This document shows, piece by piece, positions 1 through 5,395 of a stretch of DNA of 5,510 nucleotides. Positions within the stretch are counted from its first letter, which is position 1. Every line of letters begins with the position of its first letter. Made by a program: the position numbers and the translations under genes. The DNA is from Leptolyngbya sp. SIO4C5. Its GTDB lineage: Bacteria > Cyanobacteriota > Cyanobacteriia > Phormidesmidales > Phormidesmidaceae. The notes under the pieces are model-generated. The model did no database searches and was not told the DNA's origin. It saw only the letters and a list, made by a program, of their open reading frames with translations. The stretch is taken from NCBI GenBank assembly GCA_010671965.1, contig JAAHIC010000344.1:1-5510 (forward strand). The letters are read 5' to 3'.

Positions 1-1233
1 TACATCCGCTATCAGCCCGAACCTGCCAGCGTTTGACGCGGCAGGTTCGGGCTGATAGCGGATGTTGGCTTTGCGTAAGCGCTCTATGGCTTCTCCTAAG
101 CGATCGCAGTCGGCAATCAGGCTAACCCGCACATAGCCCTCGCCGCCCCGGCCAAAAGCATTCCCCGGCGTCAGCACCACGCCGGTCTGCTGCAGCACTG
201 ACAGAGCAAAATCCGTGGAGCTAACCCCAACCGGACAGGGCACCCAGAGATACATGGTGGCCTTCGTCTTGGGCACATTCCAGCCTAGGCTGGCAAACGC
301 CTGAATCAGAAAGTCGCGGCGCTGACGATAGCGGTTTTGTACTTCACTGAGATAGACATCGGGGAGCTGTAGGGCCGTTTCGGCGGCTCGCTGCAGGGCG
401 GCAAAGATGCCGTAGTCCAGGTTGGTTTTGAGGGTTCTCAGTCCTTGAATAATGTGGCGGTTACCCACCACAAATCCAACGCGCCAGCCCGCCATGTTAT
501 AGGTTTTGGAAAGGGTGTGAAACTCGACGCCAATTTCTTTAGCCCCAGGAATTTCTAGCAGGCTGGTGGGGTGATAGCCGTCAAAGGCCAGTTCGGCGTA
601 GCAAAGATCGTGAACCAGGATGATTTCGTGCTTACGGGCAAAGGCCACCACGTCCTCAAAAAACTCCCTGGGGGCGGTCGCTGCCGTAGGATTGCTGGGA
701 TAGTTGAAATAGAGAATTTTAGCGCGATCGGCGACTTCGTCTGGAATCGAGGCTAGATCGATTAGCCAGTCGTTGTCAGGTGTCAAAACGATGTCATAAA
801 TTTTGCCGCCCGCGATCGCCGGACCGCGAAAATGGGCCGGATAGGCCGGAGAGGGCACTAGAGCCAGATCGCCCGGATTGATATAGGCCATCGCCAAATG
901 GGCGAGTCCTTCCTTGGATCCCAATAAGGGCAATGCCTCCCCTTCCGGGTCAAGCCGCACATCATAACGACGCTGGTACCAGGCCGTAATCGCCCGCCGA
1001 AAGCTGGCGGTCCCCTCAAACGGAGGATAGCCGTGATTGGCTACATCTTGAATTGCCGCCGTGGCCGCCTCGATCACCGGCGTCGGCGTTGGTCCGTCAG
1101 GATTGCCCATGCCTAAATCAATCAGGTCAAGCCCTTGTTCCCGCGCCCGCGCCTTAAGCTCATCTAACCGGGCAAACACGTAGGGAGGTAGCGCGCTCAG
1201 GCGCTGAGCCGGTTGAATCCAATCTAAGCTCAT
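1..1233 (-). CDS. Class I/II PLP-dependent aminotransferase, AlaC / LL-DAP aminotransferase-like (3' end beyond window)
   Basis: This is a cytosolic PLP enzyme that moves an amino group between an amino acid and a 2-oxo acid. The 411 codons in view are open, with no stop before the left edge. Visible motifs: MGNPDGPTP at 42-50 (typical of E. coli AlaC and LL-diaminopimelate aminotransferase relatives), GSKEGL at 105-110, NYPSNPT at 177-183 with the PLP-contacting Asn181, HDLCYAEL at 208-215 with Asp209 for the pyridine nitrogen, SKTYNMAGWR at 242-251 with Schiff-base Lys243, and YVRVSL with carboxylate-binding Arg369. The family is about 390-410 residues long, so the protein is nearly complete. 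The ATG overlaps the stop of the dehydrogenase gene (ATGA) and has a strong GGAGG seven bases upstream, which fixes the start and indicates translational coupling. Residues after about 397 (IRYQPEPA) are encoded by the returning arm of an inverted repeat and may not be genuine. The substrate is uncertain: alanine/pyruvate, aspartate or a DAP precursor are all possible. Confidence 0.92.
   Translation of the reverse strand, partial: MSLDWIQPAQRLSALPPYVFARLDELKARAREQGLDLIDLGMGNPDGPTPTPVIEAATAAIQDVANHGYPPFEGTASFRRAITAWYQRRYDVRLDPEGEALPLLGSKEGLAHLAMAYINPGDLALVPSPAYPAHFRGPAIAGGKIYDIVLTPDNDWLIDLASIPDEVADRAKILYFNYPSNPTAATAPREFFEDVVAFARKHEIILVHDLCYAELAFDGYHPTSLLEIPGAKEIGVEFHTLSKTYNMAGWRVGFVVGNRHIIQGLRTLKTNLDYGIFAALQRAAETALQLPDVYLSEVQNRYRQRRDFLIQAFASLGWNVPKTKATMYLWVPCPVGVSSTDFALSVLQQTGVVLTPGNAFGRGGEGYVRVSLIADCDRLGEAIERLRKANIRYQPEPAASNAGRFGLIADV
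2..65. repeat. 26-bp perfect inverted repeat at the 3' end of the aminotransferase gene
   Basis: Arms 2-27 and 40-65 are exact reverse complements over 26 bases. The 12-base centre (28-39) pairs again as GCGT/ACGC around a TTG loop, leaving only A28 unpaired. On the coding strand the first arm encodes IRYQPEPA, which fits the family's C-terminus. After the loop the sequence is the same gene read backwards. There is no T-run on the gene's side of the hairpin. It may be a genuine long hairpin or a fold-back artefact of amplification or assembly. Confidence 0.97.
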
Positions 1234-2381
1234 GATCTTACCTCCGGAGCCGGTTGAGAAATTTCAGTATGCAGTCGGGACGAGCGGCCCGCAATGGGCA
1301 TCGTTGTCGAAACCATCGCCGCAACGAGCTGCTCAGGCAGAACGGTAAACGGCAGATGATGAATATCTGAGGCGGGGCGGCAGGCGACCTCGGCAGCATG
1401 GCGTAGTTCAGTTAAAGAAATCTGGGCCAGCCCCAAATCTTCGAGGGATTTGGGTAGGCCAATCTGGTCATAAAACTGAATTAGTTGCTGACGGGCTGAG
1501 GCCGCTAAAGAACTGCCCTGTCCCATCTCTTCCAAGCGCAACTGCACCAAGATACCGTAGGCTACTTTTTCACCATGTAGCGCTGCGTGACTAGCCATCA
1601 GATGGGTCAGGCCGTTGTGAACGGCGTGGGCCGCCACTGTCCGACACTGCGCTCCCCCTAAACCGCCAATCACGCCGGCTAGCAGCACAGAGGCATCGAC
1701 CACTTCGCGCCACTCTGCGCCGCCCGCTTCCTGCAGGGCTGCCTGTGACTTTTGAAACAGCAGATCGCGCAGCACTCTGGCCTGCTGCACTGCGGTAATA
1801 ATCAGCGACTTTTGAGAGTGCCCACTGCTGACCGAGGCTTCGTACCATTTAGCTAGGGCATCGCCAATGCCAGCCACCAGGGTGCGGGGGGGGGCTGTGG
1901 CAATTAGGTCATAGTCTAAGACCAGCAGGTTGGGGCACTGCGGCAGACCCACATCGTACTGAAAGGCTCCCTGTTCTGAGTAAACATTGGAGAGGGCTGT
2001 CCAGGCGGCGCAGGTCGCTGCCGAAGTGGGGATGGTGACAACGGGCAAGCCCTGATGATGGGCTAGCAGCTTAGCCGTATCCAGGGCTTTACCACCGCCA
2101 ACTCCAATAATTACATCTGCTCGGTGGTCGGCGGCGGCTGCCTGTAAGTTCTGTAGCGTTGTCTCACTGCAGTCTGCTCCGTAGGATGCCCGGGCTACGG
2201 TCAAAGAGGCCAAAGACTGGCTCAACCAGGACTCTGTCAGGGTTAAGGTGCGATCGCCGCCCACAATCAGTGGTCGTTGCCCCAAGCGCGCGATCGCCTC
2301 ACCAATGTGCGCCAAAATGCCAGCGCCGCGCAGCACCTGAGCCGGTGCGATAGCTAAAGGAGGGAGAGTTAACTGAGTCAT
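1230..2381 (-). CDS. Iron-containing (GldA-like) alcohol dehydrogenase family protein
   Basis: A 383-residue NAD(P)-dependent dehydrogenase of the metal-containing ADH family, glycerol dehydrogenase-like branch. The N-terminal half has the dinucleotide-binding signature GVGGGKALDTAK at 93-104, then TIPTSAATCAAWTALSNVY at 116-134. The helical C-terminal half carries the metal site: Asp174 in GIGDALAKWYEA, a His in AAHAVHNGLTH (His252 or His255) and His269 in LHGEKVAYG. Length and motif order match full-length family members. These proteins reduce or oxidise glycerol, dihydroxyacetone or small aldehydes and alcohols; the substrate cannot be read from sequence. No Shine-Dalgarno is visible before the ATG; the palindrome TTTACGTAAA lies where one would be. 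The stop overlaps the start of the aminotransferase gene, so the two are co-translated. Nine consecutive C residues encode Ala-Pro-Pro-Arg near residues 163-166, in frame. Confidence 0.93.
   Translation of the reverse strand: MTQLTLPPLAIAPAQVLRGAGILAHIGEAIARLGQRPLIVGGDRTLTLTESWLSQSLASLTVARASYGADCSETTLQNLQAAAADHRADVIIGVGGGKALDTAKLLAHHQGLPVVTIPTSAATCAAWTALSNVYSEQGAFQYDVGLPQCPNLLVLDYDLIATAPPRTLVAGIGDALAKWYEASVSSGHSQKSLIITAVQQARVLRDLLFQKSQAALQEAGGAEWREVVDASVLLAGVIGGLGGAQCRTVAAHAVHNGLTHLMASHAALHGEKVAYGILVQLRLEEMGQGSSLAASARQQLIQFYDQIGLPKSLEDLGLAQISLTELRHAAEVACRPASDIHHLPFTVLPEQLVAAMVSTTMPIAGRSSRLHTEISQPAPEVRS
1241..1245 (-). promoter_or_regulatory. Strong Shine-Dalgarno (GGAGG) inside the dehydrogenase 3' end, for the aminotransferase
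   Basis: GGAGG sits seven bases before the aminotransferase ATG at 1233, inside the last codons of the dehydrogenase. It is the clearest ribosome-binding site in the window. With the ATGA stop/start overlap it supports both the chosen start and coupled translation. Confidence 0.8.
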
Positions 2382-2525
2382 ACGCCAATGTTTACGTAAA
2401 TAAGTGACACAGGAAGACCGAAAGGCGATCGCAGGTGAATAAATACTATGCCTACTATCAAAATAAAGTAGAGTCTAAATCTTTACCAAGCTTTGAGCGG
2501 TGATCTTAGCGGCTTGGCGTCTGAC
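2382..2525. other. Intergenic spacer between ycf51 and the dehydrogenase gene
   Basis: This 144-bp AT-rich spacer holds one HIP1 site (2425-2432) and the 10-bp palindrome TTTACGTAAA (2391-2400), which ends ten bases before the dehydrogenase ATG. Arms CCAAGC/GCTTGG (2486-2491 and 2512-2517, 20-base loop) could form a weak hairpin just after ycf51, but without a T-run. A possible minus-strand -10 is TAGTAT (2448-2443), with no good -35. The dehydrogenase-aminotransferase promoter probably lies here. Confidence 0.4.
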
Positions 2526-3062
2526 TCAACTATCTTGGGCAGGCAAGTCTTCCGCTTTTGGCAGCTGGGCTAAGCGGTCTTGATGGATCTGAATAGTTTG
2601 CGTCTCGCCTGTCTGTTCATCTGGAATGGGCTGAATCTGGCCGAGGTAGATCAGATCGGAGATGCCCCCCGGACGGTGCAAAATCGTTCTGGCTCGAATA
2701 GTGGGTATTTGACCCGGTGGCCCTAAACGTCCTGGCTTCAGCAAGTTGCTGGCTGCCTGCTTCAAGGTGGCTTCTAGCTCCGATTCGGTAATGGTTTCGG
2801 GCACTTTAATCACAATCTGAGCGGCCCCCGAATCGAAGACGGTGGTATAGGGAATTGCCCCTGGAATGCTGGTGCGGGTGAATGGCTCGAAGCTCAGTCC
2901 CAAAAAGCCGACGGTCAGGACACCCATAAACCCAGTAGCGCCCACCAGCCGAAAGCGAATGCCCCACTGGGCAAAGAAGGCGATCGCGGAGATTACCGCT
3001 AGGGCTAAGGTTAAGATCGCAGCCCACTTGGTAGCTTCTAGAAAATCGGCAGGGGTTAACAT
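2526..3062 (-). CDS. ycf51: Ycf51 family protein (DUF2518)
   Basis: A 178-residue protein of the Ycf51 family, found in cyanobacteria and some algal plastid genomes; its function is not established. Two hydrophobic helices are visible: roughly residues 13-32, and 40-58 after the basic segment WGIRFRLVGATGF. These suggest a membrane hairpin. The following segment FTRTSIPGAIPYTTVFDSG (61-79), then the probably soluble domain (80-150), match my memory of family members. The C-terminal tail is polar and acidic. The ATG start gives the expected N-terminus directly before the first helix, and no Shine-Dalgarno is seen. It lies alone, 216 bp after hisA and 144 bp before the dehydrogenase, so it is probably its own unit, although read-through from hisA is possible. 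Confidence 0.92.
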   Translation of the reverse strand: MLTPADFLEATKWAAILTLALAVISAIAFFAQWGIRFRLVGATGFMGVLTVGFLGLSFEPFTRTSIPGAIPYTTVFDSGAAQIVIKVPETITESELEATLKQAASNLLKPGRLGPPGQIPTIRARTILHRPGGISDLIYLGQIQPIPDEQTGETQTIQIHQDRLAQLPKAEDLPAQDS

Positions 3063-3278
3063 GGGTCGTCCAGTAGGGGAATTACCAAAGAGGCGATCGC
3101 GACCGGATTTAGCTCTCCGTCAGGGGCTTGCAGGGCCAACTCTCTATCTGGCCGGGGCACCTAATCAATGGGCGATCGCACCCTTTACGTATTTTGATCC
3201 TATCAGCAGGCGATAACCTTCTAGATGAACTGCGTCTCAAATGCTGAAGAAACGCCTGAATTCTGCCAAGCGGGCTCC
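3063..3278. other. Intergenic spacer between hisA and ycf51
   Basis: This 216-bp spacer has two HIP1 sites (3093-3100 and 3172-3179). I see no RNA gene and no clear terminator after hisA. A plus-strand frame is open here, but it runs antisense through the ycf51 5' end and resembles no family. A candidate ycf51 promoter is listed separately. Confidence 0.5.
3197..3205 (-). promoter_or_regulatory. Candidate extended -10 promoter for ycf51
   Basis: The minus strand reads TGATAGGAT, an extended -10 (TGn plus TAGGAT), about 135 bases before the ycf51 ATG. The -35 region is poor. Placement is by eye only. Confidence 0.3.
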
Positions 3279-4052
3279 CTACGCCAGCGTTGATTGGCCA
3301 AAATCGGGCGGTACATCCTGCCAGCGCCCTGGTCCTACGGCCCGGAGAGCCTCTTGCAGCGAAACATCGCCGGTATAGAGTGCCCGTCCCACAATGACTC
3401 CCGTTACGCCGACTGACGCGAGGCTGAGCAGACTCAACACATCGCTCAGCGAACCCACACCCCCTGACGCAATCACCGGAATCCCAATTGCCTCGGCCAT
3501 CTGCCGCAGCGCCTTAAGATTCGGGCCTTTTAGGGTGCCGTCTCGCTGAATATCGGTGTAAATAATTTCGGCTGCGCCTAGGCGAGCTACCTGCTGGGCC
3601 AGGGCGATCGCCTCAATTTCCGAAGTCTCTAACCAGCCCCGCGTCGCCACTTTGCCGTCTCTGGCATCAATACCGACAATTACCTGACCCGGAAACTCGC
3701 TGCTGAGCTGACCGACTAAATCAGGATTCTCGATCGCTGCCGTGCCCAAAATGGCATAGCCTACCCCCAGGCTAAACAGCTCCGATACCCGCTGATAGGT
3801 GCGCAGTCCACCGCCAACTTCTACCGGAATATTGACCGCTTGAACAATTTTTTGAATGGCTGCCCAATTTTCTGGCTTGCCTGCCTTAGCTCCGTCTAGA
3901 TCCACTAGATGCAGCCGAGTTGCACCCTGATCAACCCACTGCTGGGCGATCGCTACCGGGTCTTCGCTAAACACCTGAGACTGCTCATAGTCCCCTTGGT
4001 ACAGCCGCACGCAGCGGCCCTCTAACAAGTCAATTGCGGGAATCACATCCAT
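3279..4052 (-). CDS. hisA: HisA, phosphoribosylformimino-5-aminoimidazole carboxamide ribotide (ProFAR) isomerase
   Basis: Catalyses the Amadori rearrangement of ProFAR to PRFAR, the step before HisF/HisH in histidine biosynthesis; a cytosolic TIM barrel. From the chosen ATG the protein has 257 residues. The first strand is [12 protein letters not shown] with catalytic Asp8; the acid/base partner is Asp129 in [10 protein letters not shown]; Thr166 lies in YTDIQRDGT. The two phosphate-binding loops are VEVGGGLR (77-84) and ASGGVGS (195-201), followed by VGRALY (221-226). The tail [10 protein letters not shown] looks usual for cyanobacterial HisA. An in-frame TTG at 4073 would add MLNGAAA, but family members start at the residue before the first strand, so I prefer the ATG at 4052; GGGG eight bases upstream is a weak ribosome-binding site. 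No other his gene is adjacent, in line with the scattered his genes of cyanobacteria. Confidence 0.98.
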   Translation of the reverse strand: MDVIPAIDLLEGRCVRLYQGDYEQSQVFSEDPVAIAQQWVDQGATRLHLVDLDGAKAGKPENWAAIQKIVQAVNIPVEVGGGLRTYQRVSELFSLGVGYAILGTAAIENPDLVGQLSSEFPGQVIVGIDARDGKVATRGWLETSEIEAIALAQQVARLGAAEIIYTDIQRDGTLKGPNLKALRQMAEAIGIPVIASGGVGSLSDVLSLLSLASVGVTGVIVGRALYTGDVSLQEALRAVGPGRWQDVPPDFGQSTLA

Positions 4053-4078
4053 TGCAGCAGCCCCATTCAGCAAATTTT

Positions 4079-4084
4079 ATTGTA
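4079..4084 (-). promoter_or_regulatory. Candidate -10 element for hisA
   Basis: The minus strand reads TACAAT, five of six matches to TATAAT, 26 bases before the hisA ATG. No matching -35 exists at the right spacing (CCGAGT sits there). If used, transcription would start near 4072 and give a leader of about 20 bases, which would exclude the alternative TTG start. Confidence 0.35.
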
Positions 4085-4095
4085 TCGCTTCATCG

Positions 4096-4118
4096 AAAAA
4101 TACTCGGCGGCAACCGAG
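4096..4118 (-). terminator. Short terminator-like hairpin upstream of hisA
   Basis: On the minus strand CTCGG (4118-4114) and CCGAG (4107-4103) pair around a six-base loop and are followed by TATTTTT. It would stop transcripts coming from the yciI side before hisA. The stem is only 5 bp. Confidence 0.35.
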
Positions 4119-4176
4119 GTCGAAAATGCTGCTGCCCCTTGGCCAAAAAGCTGGCCCTAGCTACCGTCTGAGGAGA

Positions 4177-4216
4177 GACTGTCAAAGGTAGAACTGGTCA
4201 GTTTTTGATGACAGTC
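4177..4216. repeat. Nested inverted repeat
   Basis: The outer arms GACTGTCA (4177-4184) and TGACAGTC (4209-4216) pair perfectly over 8 bp. Inside, AACTG (4192-4196) and CAGTT (4199-4203) form a second palindrome followed by TTT on the plus strand. It may be a regulatory hairpin or a protein-binding site. Confidence 0.75.
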
Positions 4217-4266
4217 GCCGACGCTGATTAGAGCGCTTGAAAGATCAAATCAGAGCTAGCTTGGAG

Positions 4267-4310
4267 CTAAAAGCGATCGCGCTGAAACTTGAAACGGGGG
4301 GCGATCGCTT
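4267..4310 (-). terminator. Terminator-like hairpin built from two HIP1 sites, downstream of yciI
   Basis: AAGCGATCGC (4271-4280) and GCGATCGCTT (4301-4310) are 10-bp complementary arms with a 20-base loop. On the minus strand the stem ends in TTTT and lies 18 bases after the yciI stop, where a terminator is expected. HIP1 is itself a palindrome, so any two copies can pair; the matching flanks and T-run make this pair more than that, though only modestly. Confidence 0.45.
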
Positions 4311-4327
4311 CTCATTGATAGCCAGGG

Positions 4328-4597
4328 CTAAAAAGCCTGAATCCATTCGTACACCTGGTACTCTGTCCAGATGCCGTTTTGCCAGTAGGGATCAGCTTCC
4401 ACAAGCTGACGCACGGCTGCCTCGCTGTCCGCTTCGTAAATACCGAAGACGCGGGTGGCGTCTTGAGTCGGGCCAAGGGTGATGAGCGTTCCCCGGTCTT
4501 TTTGGGCTTGAAGTCCCTGTAAATGGGCCTCGCGGTACGGTGCCCGCTTGGCTAAAACATCTTCGCAGTAGCTGCCCCAGAGAACGTACTTTGGCAT
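4328..4597 (-). CDS. YciI family protein
   Basis: An 89-residue single-domain protein of the YciI family (ferredoxin-like alpha/beta fold, usually dimeric, probably cytosolic). Visible features: N-terminal strand MPKYVLWGSYCED, the segment KRAPYREAHLQGLQ with the conserved His25, GTLITLGPTQD (36-46), a central strand VFGIYEAD and the DPYWQNGIW segment with the family's Asp69-Pro70-Tyr71. The length fits the usual 85-100 residues. The biochemical role is unknown for most members; a catalytic His/Asp pair has been suggested for the family, but no reaction can be assigned here. The start is the only suitable ATG, with AGAAAG as a weak ribosome-binding site. It lies 62 bp downstream of the AllA-family gene on the same strand and is probably co-transcribed with it. 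Confidence 0.9.
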   Translation of the reverse strand: MPKYVLWGSYCEDVLAKRAPYREAHLQGLQAQKDRGTLITLGPTQDATRVFGIYEADSEAAVRQLVEADPYWQNGIWTEYQVYEWIQAF

Positions 4598-4659
4598 AAG
4601 TCTTTCTATCGATTCAACGTCCCTAAGATTTTACTGGCTGAGGCATGACGGGCGATCGC

Positions 4660-5151
4660 TTAGACAATCTCAAATTTCAGCCCATACTCAGCCTGGAGAT
4701 TACAGGTATCGTGATCAGTGATATTGGTATCGCTCAGCTCTAGGTTGTAAAAATTGACGACTTCAGAATCAAAATAGGGGCCTGCGTGCCAGGTGCCTAC
4801 CGCCAGCTTGACAAAACAGTTGCCGGGAATTTGAAAAGCCTGAATGTCTGCTGGATCAGGGCAAGCCCTATCTCCCGGTGGCGCAACTGCTAGCAGCCAG
4901 GTTTTGCCTTCCAAGGAACCTAAACACTGCGTACACCGCTGATGGCGGGTAATGCGATCAAACTGTCGGCCTCGCCGCCGTAGCTGCATGATGTAGAAAC
5001 GCGGCCTGCCTTGATCTAGCTGTAACTGGGCGTCTTGCACATCAAAAGCCTTGCCGTCGGCTGAGGGGAAAATGACCTGGCCGTAGGGACTAAAGTTGTC
5101 AGCGGTAATGGTTTGAGCAGCGAGCGATCGCGAGACAATACCTGACTGCAT
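4660..5151 (-). CDS. AllA (ureidoglycolate lyase) family protein
   Basis: A 163-residue cupin-like protein. E. coli AllA splits ureidoglycolate to glyoxylate and urea in allantoin breakdown. Matching features: NFSPYGQVI (19-27), like the AllA AFSAYGDVI; RHQRCTQCLGSLEGK (69-83), which aligns with the AllA segment RHPLGTQAFIPM and keeps its His70 and Gln75; LLAVAPPGD (86-94); and GTWHAGPYF (119-127), like NVWHHPLF, with His122. The tail NFYNLELSDTNITDHDT resembles the family's C-terminal segment. Unlike E. coli AllA it has a CxxC (Cys73, Cys76) next to the active-site His, plus Cys97, Cys112 and Cys150. No other purine-catabolism gene is in view, so the physiological substrate is inferred from family alone and may differ. 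The ATG at 5151 is followed by a plausible N-terminus; no Shine-Dalgarno is seen. Confidence 0.83.
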   Translation of the reverse strand: MQSGIVSRSLAAQTITADNFSPYGQVIFPSADGKAFDVQDAQLQLDQGRPRFYIMQLRRRGRQFDRITRHQRCTQCLGSLEGKTWLLAVAPPGDRACPDPADIQAFQIPGNCFVKLAVGTWHAGPYFDSEVVNFYNLELSDTNITDHDTCNLQAEYGLKFEIV

Positions 5152-5192
5152 ACTCTAAAAACTAGCTAAAGATTCGGTAGATAAGAATTCTG

Positions 5193-5198
5193 AGTATA
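5193..5198 (-). promoter_or_regulatory. Candidate -10 element for the AllA-yciI unit
   Basis: The minus strand reads TATACT in a very AT-rich stretch, about 42 bases before the AllA-family ATG. TTTTCA, 15 bases upstream, is a poor -35. It is the best -10 match in this spacer for the leftward genes. Confidence 0.4.
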
Positions 5199-5242
5199 AA
5201 AATCTAATTCTACTGAAAACTTATCAGCACCGACTGATACCG

Positions 5243-5264
5243 AAAAAAAGAGGCGACTAGCCTC
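5243..5264 (-). terminator. Terminator-like hairpin on the minus strand in the pnp upstream region
   Basis: On the minus strand GAGGC (5264-5260) pairs with GCCTC (5254-5250) around a five-base loop, directly followed by seven T (5249-5243). This is the best intrinsic-terminator shape in the window, although the stem is short. It would end a leftward transcript arising between 5265 and the pnp start, or antisense to pnp. Confidence 0.4.
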
Positions 5265-5386
5265 AGACTACCTGCTGAGCTTGATCCCGGTGCCATCTCT
5301 AAGCGAAAAAAAACTTTACGTGCAGTCCCCATGACTTTAGGAAAAAGGGATGTTTTGAGCGTATTAGAACACTCTCTCAATATCAG

Positions 5387-5395
5387 TGCTAGGAT
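5387..5395 (+). promoter_or_regulatory. Candidate extended -10 promoter for pnp
   Basis: TGCTAGGAT is an extended -10 (TGn plus TAGGAT), placing a transcription start near 5402 and a leader of about 40 bases. The -35 region is weak, as expected for an extended -10 promoter. Confidence 0.35.

Larger units (their letters stand above)
4053..4327. other. Intergenic spacer between yciI and hisA, rich in inverted repeats
   Basis: This 275-bp region has no recognisable gene. It holds the hisA -10 candidate, two terminator-like hairpins, a small GGCCA/TGGCC repeat (4141-4145 and 4152-4156) and a nested inverted repeat (4177-4216). A plus-strand open frame starting at 4237 crosses into the antisense of yciI and resembles nothing. 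Confidence 0.5.

Noticed and set aside
571..756. Plus-strand 61-codon open frame
   Set aside because: It lies wholly antisense to the aminotransferase, shows no family resemblance and has no ribosome-binding site; a shadow of the real gene.
1591..1848. Minus-strand 85-codon frame inside the dehydrogenase
   Set aside because: Out-of-frame overlap with a well-supported enzyme; composition (Arg/Ser-rich) is typical of a shadow frame.
2159..2353. Plus-strand 64-codon frame
   Set aside because: Antisense to the dehydrogenase N-terminal region; Arg/Pro-rich shadow.
2806..3027. Minus-strand frame within ycf51
   Set aside because: Different frame of the same strand as a clear Ycf51 protein; no recognisable motifs.
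2866..3216. Plus-strand 116-codon frame over the ycf51 5' end and spacer
   Set aside because: About half is antisense to ycf51, the rest is spacer with HIP1 sites; no family resemblance and no start signal.
3063..3278. Possible tRNA or other structured RNA between hisA and ycf51
   Set aside because: No cloverleaf, anticodon arm or T-loop pattern could be found on either strand.
4237..4482. Plus-strand 81-codon frame
   Set aside because: It crosses the HIP1 hairpin and runs antisense into yciI; Arg-rich and unrelated to known proteins.
100..5131. Fourteen dispersed GCGATCGC octamers as a possible repeat array or CRISPR
   Set aside because: These are HIP1 sites, common across many cyanobacterial genomes, irregularly spaced in genes and spacers; they identify the host and do not form an array.
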